A DNA stretch of 64,000 bases from Prostheceraeus crozeri (GCA_907163375.1 CAJQUW010003043.1:1-64000), one strand, 5' to 3'. Numbered from the stretch's first letter, positions 31,756 to 39,637 are shown. Made by a program: numbers and translations. The notes: generated from the sequence alone by a model not told the origin.

Positions 31756-32112
31756 ATGAAGACTTGGATTTTGGACTCTCTACAATATATCAGAGTTGAT
31801 CGTGATGGAAACGTACATTTCAAAAATTCTCATGGTCATACATCAAGAGGAATTTCATTAACATGGCGACAATTTGTCAACCTCAATGATATCATGACGG
31901 ATTTGGAATATTTTGAAACATTAAGATTCATCTCCTTGGATGATCAAGTTTGGCTTCAACATTACAGAAATGAAATTCAAATCTACCATTCTCATTCCGC
32001 AAACTGTTTCTCATTTCGCAAATACAATTGGGAGAAGTATAGAAGATATATACATCGCTCCATCATGACATTTATTCGTCATGAGTTCATCGCCCTACTA
32101 TGCAAATCTTAA
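31756..32112 (+). CDS. PC4/SUB1-like putative transcription coactivator, first copy
   Basis: 118 residues from the ATG at 31756; the frame opens 12 bp earlier on a non-ATG codon. DRDGNVHFKN, then RGISLTWRQFVNLNDIM, follows the PC4 pattern of a beta strand, a KGISL-type turn and a helix (x-L-x-x-x-Q-W/F-x-x-L). PC4 proteins bind single-stranded DNA and aid RNA polymerase II initiation. A second conserved half, WLQHYRNEIQIYH then FSFRKYNWEKYRRYIHRSI, is unique to this family. Assignment is from pattern recognition and is not certain. It is followed after 22 bp by a paralogue and then by the TBP-like gene. Confidence 0.5.
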   Translation: MKTWILDSLQYIRVDRDGNVHFKNSHGHTSRGISLTWRQFVNLNDIMTDLEYFETLRFISLDDQVWLQHYRNEIQIYHSHSANCFSFRKYNWEKYRRYIHRSIMTFIRHEFIALLCKS

Positions 32113-32134
32113 TCAGACATGACTACCACACATC

Positions 32135-32785
32135 ATGAGTTGGAAATTAGATTCCCTACAACGTATTGAAACGGATCATGATCGAAACGTCTATTTCAAA
32201 GATTCAACTGGAAATGTGAGAAGAGAGTTTGCTTTATCTTATCGTCATTTTCAATCTCTACATCATATCATGAAGGACTTGAAATACTTCTATATGAAAA
32301 GACATTCACGTATTGGAAATCGCATCTGGCTGCGCGTCAACAATCGGCGAATTCAACTCTATCATTCCCAACTTCATACTAACTTCACATTTCATCAAGG
32401 TAGTTGGGAAAAGTATAAAAGGAAGGTACATCGCTCAATTTACTCATTCTTTCATCATGAAGCGCCATCGCTACACCATCGTCAACATTCTCCGTCGCTT
32501 CAGACTCTACACCAAAATCGATCTCACAACATTACACCAACACCTTCCAAACAGCAAGTATTACCCGGGCCGACCTCAAATGTTAGTGGTGAAGATGAAC
32601 AATTCACGGAATCTTCAACTCTTCCCAAATGGGACTGTACAGATTCTCGGCGCCCTTTCTCATTCATCGGCGCAGTCAATGCGCTTAGAGGTACAGAGAC
32701 TACTACGTCGGATATGGAAGAGGGAGAGGTGTGTGATGTCGAATCTGACTGTGGACAATATGGTGATCTCTACTCAATTGAGTGA
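32135..32785 (+). CDS. PC4/SUB1-like putative transcription coactivator, second copy with acidic tail
   Basis: Residues 1-108 parallel the preceding gene: LDSLQRIETDHDRNVYFKDS, then REFALSYRHFQSLHHIM, then GSWEKYKRKVHRSIYSF. After this the frame stays open for another ~108 codons with a Ser/Pro/His-rich stretch and an acidic end (SDMEEGEVCDVESD). That tail lies over the TBP-like gene in a different frame. It may be a real dual-coding tail, an activation-type region, or the result of a lost stop, since the first copy ends soon after the conserved part. Confidence 0.5.
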   Translation: MSWKLDSLQRIETDHDRNVYFKDSTGNVRREFALSYRHFQSLHHIMKDLKYFYMKRHSRIGNRIWLRVNNRRIQLYHSQLHTNFTFHQGSWEKYKRKVHRSIYSFFHHEAPSLHHRQHSPSLQTLHQNRSHNITPTPSKQQVLPGPTSNVSGEDEQFTESSTLPKWDCTDSRRPFSFIGAVNALRGTETTTSDMEEGEVCDVESDCGQYGDLYSIE

Positions 32786-33002
32786 CAGTCTATCATTTTT
32801 GAAGATTCGTACCAGCAGTTACAATTTGTGTTATGAACCCGAACTTTTTCCTGCAGCTCTCATTAGTTGTTGGTTACCTGTGCATGTGGCAATCTTTCAT
32901 AATAGTAAAGTGATCATTACTGGACTAAAATCTCATGTACAAGCAAATGTGATCCTATACTATCTCATTGAGTATGTACGTACCCAGCGGATTGTAAAAT
33001 AA
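32457..33002 (+). CDS. TATA-binding-protein (TBP)-like protein
   Basis: 181 residues from the ATG at 32457, the length of the TBP core; the frame is open from 32313, but that part overlaps the PC4-like domain. Repeat 1 (about residues 7-85) has KIDLTTLHQHLPNSKYYPGR, then FPNGTVQILGALS. Repeat 2 (about 98-175) has NMVIST, the exact heptapeptide YEPELFP (126-132), and IFHNSKVIITGLKS. These match the two saddle halves of eukaryotic TBP. Of the four DNA-kinking phenylalanines, three positions are Phe (56, 131, 147) and the repeat 1 position after Y-x-P-x-R is Pro (40). TBP binds TATA DNA to nucleate transcription; here it may recognise the element's own promoters (inference). There is no intron, and AATAAA overlaps the stop. 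Confidence 0.85.
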   Translation: MKRHRYTIVNILRRFRLYTKIDLTTLHQHLPNSKYYPGRPQMLVVKMNNSRNLQLFPNGTVQILGALSHSSAQSMRLEVQRLLRRIWKRERCVMSNLTVDNMVISTQLSDSLSFLKIRTSSYNLCYEPELFPAALISCWLPVHVAIFHNSKVIITGLKSHVQANVILYYLIEYVRTQRIVK

Positions 33003-33003
33003 A
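32998..33003 (+). terminator. Polyadenylation signal of the PC4/TBP-like block
   Basis: AATAAA overlaps the TAA stop of the TBP-like gene. An opposite-strand signal for the protease transcript overlaps 33027-33032. Confidence 0.6.
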
Positions 33004-33028
33004 AAACTATTTTTCCAACATGGTGTTT

Positions 33029-33477
33029 TTATTTCAAATCATGATAGAACTTACAAATCATTTTTTCATTAGAGGATGGATTACATGAAAAGTTTTGAAT
33101 AATAGATGCAAATCGAGATACATGTAAACGTTTTAAGATGAAGCACCACACGTTGATGAAAGTGGATGTTGTAGTATGCGTTCATTTCGCTGATATTGAC
33201 GCGTATGTTTTCTCAACCACTGCTGTGTTTGTATATTTGGAGGTTGAGCAAGAGAGTCAAATAGTTCACCACGTCGGTCTTCTCCAATAAAGATCGCTTT
33301 CCAATGCTCACCGCCTAAATTCTGCGAATGAGTGTTTAGCACAATAAAGATGGGATAGTGATTTACTGCAGGTGGTAAGGTATCGAGTGAATAGACATTA
33401 TCGAAAGCTTTCAACGTCGCTTCGTCTGCATTACGCTGCACTTTAGTCTTAATATCGTCAGCAGTCAACCAACTCAT
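33029..33477 (-). pseudogene. PRO: Adenovirus-type cysteine protease, frameshifted just after the catalytic Cys
   Basis: This protease matures virion proteins in adenoviruses and is standard in Polintons. Visible are GGEHWKAIFI (catalytic His), ELFDSLAQPP (acidic residue) and STCG (catalytic Cys). The frame stops at 33133-33135 only four residues past that Cys-Gly. A different frame on the same strand stays open from there to TAA at 33029-33031, ending inside an AATAAA signal, and has the composition of the missing C-terminal helix. A small indel near 33137-33142 is the likely cause. The start ATG shares one base with the capsid gene stop (TAATG at 33475-33479). Confidence 0.8.
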
Positions 33478-34754
33478 TAACGATTATACTGAAGAATCAC
33501 GTCACGATACTTTGTAATTTCAATGTTTGAATCGAAGACTGCATAAATTAATACATTGATCGTCTCAGGTAGTGTTCTTTTGAACGTCAAATCCAAACGA
33601 ATATTATGAGGCACGTTCGCTTGACGATAGGGTGCACTAATATCGCTGTCAGCAGTCAAATCAAATGCATAAATAGTATATCCACTCTTAAACTCTTTCA
33701 TAGTCAGTCCGTTGGTGTCATCCGTATTGTAAAAGCCAAAGACATCCATAAAATCAACATAACTGCGCATAAATTGATCCGCAGCAAAATCTGGTTTGTA
33801 GGGTGGACCAGGATGACTCACACCATTTACACGTAAAGCAATTTCACTTAACTGATTGTGTTTAAAATTGAAAGGATTCTTCTTTATATTACCATTAAAT
33901 GCGTCATTTTCAACCATTGCCACCATGAGGAGCTTCGGTGCTTCCGATGGAAAGAGGCCATCTTTCATGAAACTCTTTTGATCTTTCGGAATTGTAAAGG
34001 TGAGAAGCTTTGTATGCTGAACGGGGTAAATGGCATTTTGACGGTTAAGACCTTCAGCATGTCCTCTAATGACACTTGGATTCGGTACTACTCGACGAAT
34101 GTAAAGTGCAATATCTTCCACATGAATTCTAAAATTGTCAACTTTAGCAAATGCATTCAGCGCAAATTCAGGCTTATTCAATGTCAGCTTGAGTCGCATG
34201 CTGGTATTACAGAGTAAAAACTTTGACTGTCTAAAGAAGTCTAAATTCAGCGGACCATATAGCTGACATACTCTACTATCTTTAATCATAGCAGATCGCT
34301 TTACAAAGCCACTGTTTGTTTCAACATCAAATTTTCCTGCTTCATCTCTGTACCATCCCATGGCTTCCATATGACTTTTTTGTGCTGCTGGATGAAACTG
34401 TGATACATGATTGAAATATGATTTATAGGGATAATCGCTTTGACCACCTTCCACCTGCTGCTCTCCAATCGTTAGAGAAACATCGCGAAGTAATGTAGTC
34501 AATGGTAAATTGTTCAGTCCAACTTTATGTGTATCGTCAATAGCAGTTCCATCTGCTTGCTGAATTCTAAACCTCAAATCAACCATCGCATAACTCAAAT
34601 CTATGTAGTCATCACTACCACCAGGAATAACAAATTCAATGGGGCCAGCATTCTCAGCTGTTCGAGGATGATAATCTACAATACTTGAACTAAGAATATC
34701 TGTCTGTATGGCTTGTTGATCGAACAAACAAAAACCGGAAGTTTTACACTCCAT
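33477..34754 (-). CDS. Major capsid protein, double-jelly-roll type
   Basis: 425 residues, fully open. Recognisable blocks include ENAGPIEFVIPGGSDDYIDL, DVSLTIGEQQVEGGQSDYPYKSYF, QLYGPLNLDFFRQSKFLL and YTIYAFDLTADSDISAPY. These match the Polinton hexon-like major capsid protein, often found in invertebrate annotations as an F54H12.2-like protein. Double-jelly-roll capsomers would form icosahedral shells. Its ATG is 2 bp after the stop of the upstream basic protein and its stop shares a base with the protease ATG, so three virion genes form one tight block. Confidence 0.85.
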   Translation of the reverse strand: MECKTSGFCLFDQQAIQTDILSSSIVDYHPRTAENAGPIEFVIPGGSDDYIDLSYAMVDLRFRIQQADGTAIDDTHKVGLNNLPLTTLLRDVSLTIGEQQVEGGQSDYPYKSYFNHVSQFHPAAQKSHMEAMGWYRDEAGKFDVETNSGFVKRSAMIKDSRVCQLYGPLNLDFFRQSKFLLCNTSMRLKLTLNKPEFALNAFAKVDNFRIHVEDIALYIRRVVPNPSVIRGHAEGLNRQNAIYPVQHTKLLTFTIPKDQKSFMKDGLFPSEAPKLLMVAMVENDAFNGNIKKNPFNFKHNQLSEIALRVNGVSHPGPPYKPDFAADQFMRSYVDFMDVFGFYNTDDTNGLTMKEFKSGYTIYAFDLTADSDISAPYRQANVPHNIRLDLTFKRTLPETINVLIYAVFDSNIEITKYRDVILQYNR

Positions 34755-34756
34755 GA

Positions 34757-35212
34757 TTAGAAGTTATAGCAGCGTCGTCGTTTAGCGCCTGATGAATGAT
34801 TAGAGCCTCTACGACGTTTGCGTGAATGCCTTTTGACTGAAGATCGCACCTTACCAGCTCCGCGATGTTTCCTCCTTCCTTTATTTATTCGTTTAGGTGA
34901 TTTCTTTCCTTGAGTAACACCAGCAAAGGTCTGCTTCAATTTTTTTAAACCGCGTTCCTTCCCACGATTCAACAAACTGTTCTTAAAACTTCTACCTCTG
35001 GAAAGATCACTAGCAACATCACCAGCAAAGCCAACGGCATTACTTAAAACATTTCGTTTTAAAGATCTACCGACATTGGATATGAGAGGTGCTACAACAG
35101 ATTTCAGTGCACCAAGTATGCTACCTCCACGTTGGCGGCGAGCGCCGATGTAAATTTGTCCTCCACCACTTACATAGGAGGGTCGTGAATAAAATGAGGC
35201 AGTTGGATTCAT
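34757..35212 (-). CDS. Basic, Gly/Arg-rich minor virion protein (pVI/pX-like)
   Basis: 151 residues. The N-terminal third has a RGGSILGALKSVVAPLI stretch that could form an amphipathic membrane-active helix. The rest is very rich in Lys and Arg with several clusters (KRHSRKRRRG, KRRRC). Such proteins in adenoviruses and adintoviruses condense DNA or lyse membranes during entry. Assignment rests on composition, position directly before the capsid gene, and the SILG-type helix. A second protein of this kind is at 37860-38216. Confidence 0.6.
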   Translation of the reverse strand: MNPTASFYSRPSYVSGGGQIYIGARRQRGGSILGALKSVVAPLISNVGRSLKRNVLSNAVGFAGDVASDLSRGRSFKNSLLNRGKERGLKKLKQTFAGVTQGKKSPKRINKGRRKHRGAGKVRSSVKRHSRKRRRGSNHSSGAKRRRCYNF

Positions 35213-35253
35213 AGCTCAAATCCTAAACATTGTTAGTTACAACTTTGCATGAA

Positions 35254-36474
35254 TCACTGTCGATCACTTAGATGAAAGATGTCAGCACGACGCATCCAAG
35301 AGTTCATACTTGAAGGATAACCAGTCCATTTAACAAGACACCATTCTTCACCTTGCCGTTTTTTACATCGAATGATTTTCTCTACCAAATATGTTTCACT
35401 TTCAGTGACTACCTCAATCTCATCGCGGTAAAAGCTACCCTCAATTTCTTCATTATCGTAATCTTTCAACTTGTAGGTGGTCGGAGAGTCTTTTTGATTA
35501 ATCCTTGATACTGTAAATACCTCCTCTGTCCAATTCGGAAGGTACCCTTTAGCAAAAACACTTTTCACTTTTGAGATACGAACTTTATCGCCAATTTTCA
35601 CATCACTTTTCACATGAGTGCGTTTACGTTATAATGATTCGCGCACTTTATCTACATTGTCAGCATTTACATCTACTGGTCTGAGTCCAATAGAACGATG
35701 GATAGAGTGATTGTAGGCATGGAGTGTATCTTGTAGAACCTTTGTCCAATTTTGTGTCAAGTTGGCAGTAAAATATCGCCACAAGCGATTTTTTAATGTG
35801 CGATTAAAACGTTCAACGAGTGCAGCTTTATAAGCACTCTTTACACTAAACAACTCAATGTCATGCCTCTCAAATAATCTTGTCACATGCTGATTTTCAA
35901 ACTCTTTTCCTTGATCACTCTGAATTCTTTTTGGAATGCGACCTTCTCGAAAAATTGTTTGGAATGCTTTTGCTACTCCTTTCCCTTCTTTAGTTTTTAA
36001 AGGTTGAGCCCACGCATAACGCGAGAAAATATCAATGACGGTTGAAATAAAATTATTGCCCGAGTTATGTTTTGAAATGGAGGCAACATCACACAAATCT
36101 GCTTGCCACTGTTCATCGATGTCATGAACAATATAATGGCGGGTGCGGTACTTCTTTTTCGCTTGTTTGTGGAGTGTATAGGTAGCCTGACCCTTTAACC
36201 ATCGTTTCACTTGTGATTGTGGAAGACCACTCGCTTTTGATAATTTCTTGATAGATGCAAATCCTGCCGGATGTTTTACATCATAATAGATTGACTTCAA
36301 ACGTTCAGTCGATGACGACTGACTCTTTTTTCTCCTTCTCATCCTTTTGTTTTCTTGCCTTTCTACATTTACAACAACTGCAGCATTTAGCTTTAGCGGT
36401 TTTGCAATCGTGTTCACATTGCTTAGGGGTTTCATTGTGAGAGCTGGCGCAGCAAGTGCAAGTGACAACGACAT
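35254..36474 (-). pseudogene. INT: Retroviral-like integrase with chromodomain; one in-frame stop
   Basis: DDE integrase that inserts Polintons. The core has ADLCD (first Asp, about 36090), QSDQGKEF (second Asp, about 35920) and ALVERFNRTLK (Glu, about 35815). An SH3-like part follows, then a chromodomain (YLVEKIIRCKKRQGEEWCLVKWTGYPSS) near the C-terminus. The frame runs unbroken except for TAA at 35629-35631, located between the catalytic core and the SH3-like part. Both halves are in the same frame, so a single nonsense change explains it. The first ~60 codons overlap a Cys-rich frame; the true start may be one of several Met codons there. Confidence 0.85.
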
Positions 36475-36520
36475 TCACCTCTGGCGGCTCATTACATGGC
36501 AAGCAACACATCTGCTTCAT
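36305..36520 (-). CDS. Small cysteine-rich protein overlapping the integrase start
   Basis: 71 residues with 14 Cys in CC, CxxC and CxC clusters, then a Lys/Glu-rich end. Likely metal-binding. It overlaps the integrase N-terminus in another frame for 170 bp. A Cys-rich N-terminal domain joined to the integrase by splicing or an ancestral frameshift is as plausible as a separate gene. Stop at 36305. Confidence 0.45.
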   Translation of the reverse strand: MKQMCCLPCNEPPEVNVVVTCTCCASSHNETPKQCEHDCKTAKAKCCSCCKCRKARKQKDEKEKKESVVID

Positions 36521-36521
36521 A

Positions 36522-37214
36522 TTAATAGTCTGAGAACATGTATTTCCTAGGAGGAGCTGTTTTACGTTTTCCTTTTACTAGTTTTAGTGATGATGTAGAT
36601 CTACGTCGAGTTCTTCCTCTTGTTTGCTTAGTGAGTGTGGGAGGGGATGTAGCAGGTGACGTCTTAAACCAATTTGTTGGCATTTTCATCGTCTGAAGCA
36701 TTGGAGCAGTAGCCACTGTTGAATCAAGTTCTTTCAATGTCTCATTATTCAAAGCAAATTTTGGTACATTATGCTTTTTCAATAGTTTAAGAAAGTATGA
36801 CCAACCAGGTGGAACATAGCCCTGACGGCGCTTTCTACGTGTCGCATACTGAATCAAGTCTTCATAACGTGAAGCATCAATCACTTTATTTTCATCTGTA
36901 ATGATTTCTCCTCTATCATTTACATTGAGATGGGGTTCAATACTGTTGAAAAGAGATATGGCATGTGCGCGAGATGCTAAAGGTGTAGCAGTCGATACAG
37001 AGTCACGCATCTTATTCTTCAAGTTTTTCAATTGCTCAACAGTTTCCGATTGTAATAATACAGCACGATGTGGATCTTTGATGTGAACATTTTGCTGATA
37101 ATCTATTTCTTTCCTATACATTTGATTTGCAAGAGGTTGCTTTACTTGCTGCATGGCAGTCAATTGTACATATTCATCCTGAGGAATAACAATCATGCGA
37201 GAATAAGAACTCAT
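36522..37214 (-). CDS. Conserved Polinton protein, 230 aa, unknown function
   Basis: Starts MSSYSRMIVIPQDEYVQL with an ATG overlapping the ATPase stop (ATGA, 37211-37214). The N-terminal half is helical and contains KEIDYQQNVHIKDP. The C-terminal third is Pro/Thr/Lys/Arg-rich and ends near an RKYMFSDY tail. I recall related proteins next to the packaging ATPase in other animal Polintons; a virion role is inferred. The copy at 76-510 is truncated. Confidence 0.6.
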   Translation of the reverse strand: MSSYSRMIVIPQDEYVQLTAMQQVKQPLANQMYRKEIDYQQNVHIKDPHRAVLLQSETVEQLKNLKNKMRDSVSTATPLASRAHAISLFNSIEPHLNVNDRGEIITDENKVIDASRYEDLIQYATRRKRRQGYVPPGWSYFLKLLKKHNVPKFALNNETLKELDSTVATAPMLQTMKMPTNWFKTSPATSPPTLTKQTRGRTRRRSTSSLKLVKGKRKTAPPRKYMFSDY

Positions 37215-37828
37215 AGTTTGTAGATAATCATGGGAGTTTTCAAAATATCACTTCGAAATCTAAATTCTTCCGGACACTCTTGCGTAAAGTCAATGAATAA
37301 GTAACCGTATGGTTTTTCAGTAGCTGCTTGAAAAATTTCAATTAAGGCTTTTGATCCTTTGGGTGCAACTTGTCGCGCTAAAATTTCAAATTGACTTTTA
37401 TCTCGCGGATTCTTGAAAATAGCATAATAGTGTGTATTCAGGTTTCGTGTACGAGCTTCTTTTCCATCAGGAAACAAATTTTGTGTGATATAGATGATAA
37501 AACACCTTTTATGATGTGCTGCACGAGTGAACATATCTGTAACATCTTTTGAATTCTTACTTTCTTTTAATAAATCATCCAATACAACAACATCATTAGA
37601 CTGAAGTTTATCCACTGGAATAATTCCTTCATGTCGAATAAAGTTGCGGCTTTGCAATTCCTGAAACAACGACGGTTGATAAATACCATAACACCAAATC
37701 ACTCGATTGATAGGTTCCTTAAACAACTCCCTTCTTTTATCCAATAAATTCAGCGTGAAAACAGTTTTACCTGCATGAGATGGACCTGATACAGTCAGAA
37801 CTTTATCACATTGAAGTCTGAAATCCAT
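37211..37828 (-). CDS. ATP: FtsK/HerA-type genome-packaging ATPase (copy B)
   Basis: Starting at the ATG at 37828 (MDFRLQCDKVLTVSG) gives 205 residues; the upstream extension to 37876 has no ATG. The P-loop GPSHAGKT begins about residue 16, and Walker B DVVVLDDL follows. A Q in a YITQN strand fits the family's sensor position. The C-terminus KTPMIIYKL ends on the TGA that overlaps the next ATG. All motifs are intact and the frame is undamaged. Confidence 0.9.
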   Translation of the reverse strand: MDFRLQCDKVLTVSGPSHAGKTVFTLNLLDKRRELFKEPINRVIWCYGIYQPSLFQELQSRNFIRHEGIIPVDKLQSNDVVVLDDLLKESKNSKDVTDMFTRAAHHKRCFIIYITQNLFPDGKEARTRNLNTHYYAIFKNPRDKSQFEILARQVAPKGSKALIEIFQAATEKPYGYLFIDFTQECPEEFRFRSDILKTPMIIYKL

Positions 37829-37859
37829 TTTATTACTTTGAGACTCAACATTTGCATAA

Positions 37860-38216
37860 TTAACGCTTAGAGCCAAAGATATTTCCCAATAGGTTGCCCA
37901 CGGCAGCAGCTATCATTGGAAGTATTGCTGAAAGGAAACCGCCCTTTTGTGTTAGAGTTTTCCTCTTTCTTTGAAGGGTGACTTTAGGATTGGAGATGAA
38001 ACGCAATTTCGTAGCATATCGCTTAAGTAACTTTCGTTGTTTTGGTGCTAATTTCTTCGTCCTCAACTTTCTCACATGAGAAATAGTTTCATGAATGAAT
38101 TTATCGTTGGTATCTCGTATAGCATTGTATCGCTGATTTGCTTTCATTCGTCGGAGAGCTTGTATGGCTGAAGAAAACTTTTGACTTTTACGTTTCGCCA
38201 TTTTACGTTTCGCCAT
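37860..38216 (-). CDS. Basic protein with C-terminal membrane-active segment (pX/pVI-like)
   Basis: 118 residues. The first 90 are strongly basic (KRKMAKRKSQK, RKLRTKKLAPKQRKLLKR). The last 25 include GGFLSAILPMIAAAVGNLLG, a glycine/alanine-rich hydrophobic segment. This two-part build is typical of the small virion proteins of Polintons and adintoviruses that are thought to bind DNA and disturb membranes (family knowledge; role here inferred). It directly precedes the ATPase. The copy A version is frameshifted. Confidence 0.65.
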   Translation of the reverse strand: MAKRKMAKRKSQKFSSAIQALRRMKANQRYNAIRDTNDKFIHETISHVRKLRTKKLAPKQRKLLKRYATKLRFISNPKVTLQRKRKTLTQKGGFLSAILPMIAAAVGNLLGNIFGSKR

Positions 38217-38267
38217 TTTCCGTGTTAGTCTTCGCTAAAACCTATCTTTACCACATTTGCATAGGTA

Positions 38268-38591
38268 CTAACTATTGCGACATAAGTGACACTCGAAATG
38301 AGCAATGTCACAGTGGTTACATTTGCAAAGTTGAATGCAATTACGTATGAAACAGCGTTGACAAAAAGCATGCTTACATCTCTTGAAGATGCGCTTTTCA
38401 TTTCCATCCTTTCGCTTACATACATCACAACACATAGTTTCACCGTTACTGATGTCTATAGCAAGTCCTTTTGAAGATATGAATTTGCTAGCCTTTTCTA
38501 AATAATAGACACATGTACAGAAGGAATATACTTCGAGAGTGAGCAGACATAGCTCGAAAACCAGTTGTGCTACAATCAAGTACCACTGCAT
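38268..38591 (-). CDS. Membrane-anchored RING-like zinc-finger protein (copy B)
   Basis: 107 residues with an N-terminal hydrophobic segment (WYLIVAQLVFELCLL) and a C-terminal RING-like cluster: CCDVC, CKHAFCQRC, CKCNHC, CHLC. The start ATG is 2 bp past the stop of the upstream gene. If it is an E3 ligase, its substrate could be a host restriction factor, but nothing in the sequence shows this. Confidence 0.6.
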   Translation of the reverse strand: MQWYLIVAQLVFELCLLTLEVYSFCTCVYYLEKASKFISSKGLAIDISNGETMCCDVCKRKDGNEKRIFKRCKHAFCQRCFIRNCIQLCKCNHCDIAHFECHLCRNS

Positions 38592-38593
38592 TT

Positions 38594-39004
38594 TCAATTT
38601 TTCTTTATGGAAAGTTGAATGTGAATATCTGAAATCGCTTCAATCACTAGACTGCTACCATGATGGTTAAATGCGTTAAGACGTTCAGCAATTTTTATCA
38701 TATGTCTTTTAAAAAATTCTTGGGGGTGATCTACCACTTCCATTGAATAAGAAGCAAAATGGAAAGAGCGACTTTCCACCTCTTCCTTTCCAAAATGACT
38801 AAACTTAATTTTCGCAACTAATCGCGCCATGACAATGCTATCAGAGAATGTATTCATTAACTCTAGAAATAGAGTGCTAGCATCATCGACCACTGCTTCG
38901 ATGTCGGTCTCATCTTTATGAAAATTTATCACATAATCTTGAACAGCTCCTTTTAAACTTTGCCTATGAAAATGTAATGTTCCGCAGTCGTTTGAGAAAG
39001 ACAT
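38594..39004 (-). CDS. Conserved Polinton protein, ~136 aa (copy B)
   Basis: Uses the ATG at 39004 (MSFSNDCG); the frame opens 6 bp earlier on GTG. Contains DHPQEFFKRHMIKI and NHHGSSLVIEAI near the C-terminus. A short upstream frame (39007-39279) ends 2 bp before this ATG but is mostly a shadow of the exonuclease. Function unassigned. Confidence 0.55.
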   Translation of the reverse strand: MSFSNDCGTLHFHRQSLKGAVQDYVINFHKDETDIEAVVDDASTLFLELMNTFSDSIVMARLVAKIKFSHFGKEEVESRSFHFASYSMEVVDHPQEFFKRHMIKIAERLNAFNHHGSSLVIEAISDIHIQLSIKKN

Positions 39005-39088
39005 GATCACCCTTTATCTAACCCATCCATTGCATGAAAACAACTCTTCTCATAGTAACATTTATTGAATAACGGTAACAAGCATGCA

Positions 39089-39637
39089 TTATAAATCAAT
39101 GGTTTGAAAGAGATAAAATAGATACAGCTGGTAACTATCATACAGCGAGCAATGATAACCATACAGGACTTTGGCAGTGCTGAGGTAAGGAGGAAAGAAG
39201 CATTGGTTATGAACGTAGCTACTACAACGAACAGACAAAATAGGAACACACAAATCCTTAAAACGTTTCGTGACTTCATGATAATGTTGATTCACTCTAC
39301 TATCCCAAGGTGGGAGCAAAATATCATCAATGATTAAATTAGGAAATACTTTCCTCTCCTTACCAGGATTATTACAAAAGATGCGTATAACATTGAAAGC
39401 AGCTAACCATCGTTTAAAGTCAATAAGAAGAGCACTCTCACAAGAAAAGCCATAGTCTTGCAAATATTTCAGATTAAGTCCATGAATGTGTTTTCTCGCC
39501 CATTGATCAACATTGGGATTGCAGTTGGCATGTTGATGATAGACACTGACAATCTGATATGTCCAATTGTTCATAGCAATAGCACTGAGCTCCTGTACAG
39601 GTTCACCCTCACAATCCATAAAAATGATGATAGAAGC
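39089..39637 (-). CDS. DEDDh-like exonuclease candidate, spliced to the ATG leader exon (copy B)
   Basis: The exon begins at 39637 after the acceptor TTTCCGTTTTAG. Six codons (A-S-I-I-I-F) lead into MDCEGEP, giving the hydrophobic strand plus D-x-E of exonuclease motif I. HIHGLN follows ~40 residues on, then LIDFKRWL. Joining to the one-codon exon at 40599-40601 keeps the frame (phase 0). The C-terminal ~70 residues contain paired His and Cys of unknown role. If correct, this leader exon serves at least two genes by alternative splicing. An exonuclease could trim or proofread the element's linear DNA. Confidence 0.5.
   Translation of the reverse strand, partial: ASIIIFMDCEGEPVQELSAIAMNNWTYQIVSVYHQHANCNPNVDQWARKHIHGLNLKYLQDYGFSCESALLIDFKRWLAAFNVIRIFCNNPGKERKVFPNLIIDDILLPPWDSRVNQHYHEVTKRFKDLCVPILSVRCSSYVHNQCFFPPYLSTAKVLYGYHCSLYDSYQLYLFYLFQTIDL

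Noticed and set aside
39007-39279. Hydrophobic 90-codon frame ending just before the 136-residue gene
   Set aside because: Mostly a shadow of the exonuclease frame. The copy A version (2248-2577) runs past the equivalent stop and ends differently, so it is not conserved as coding.
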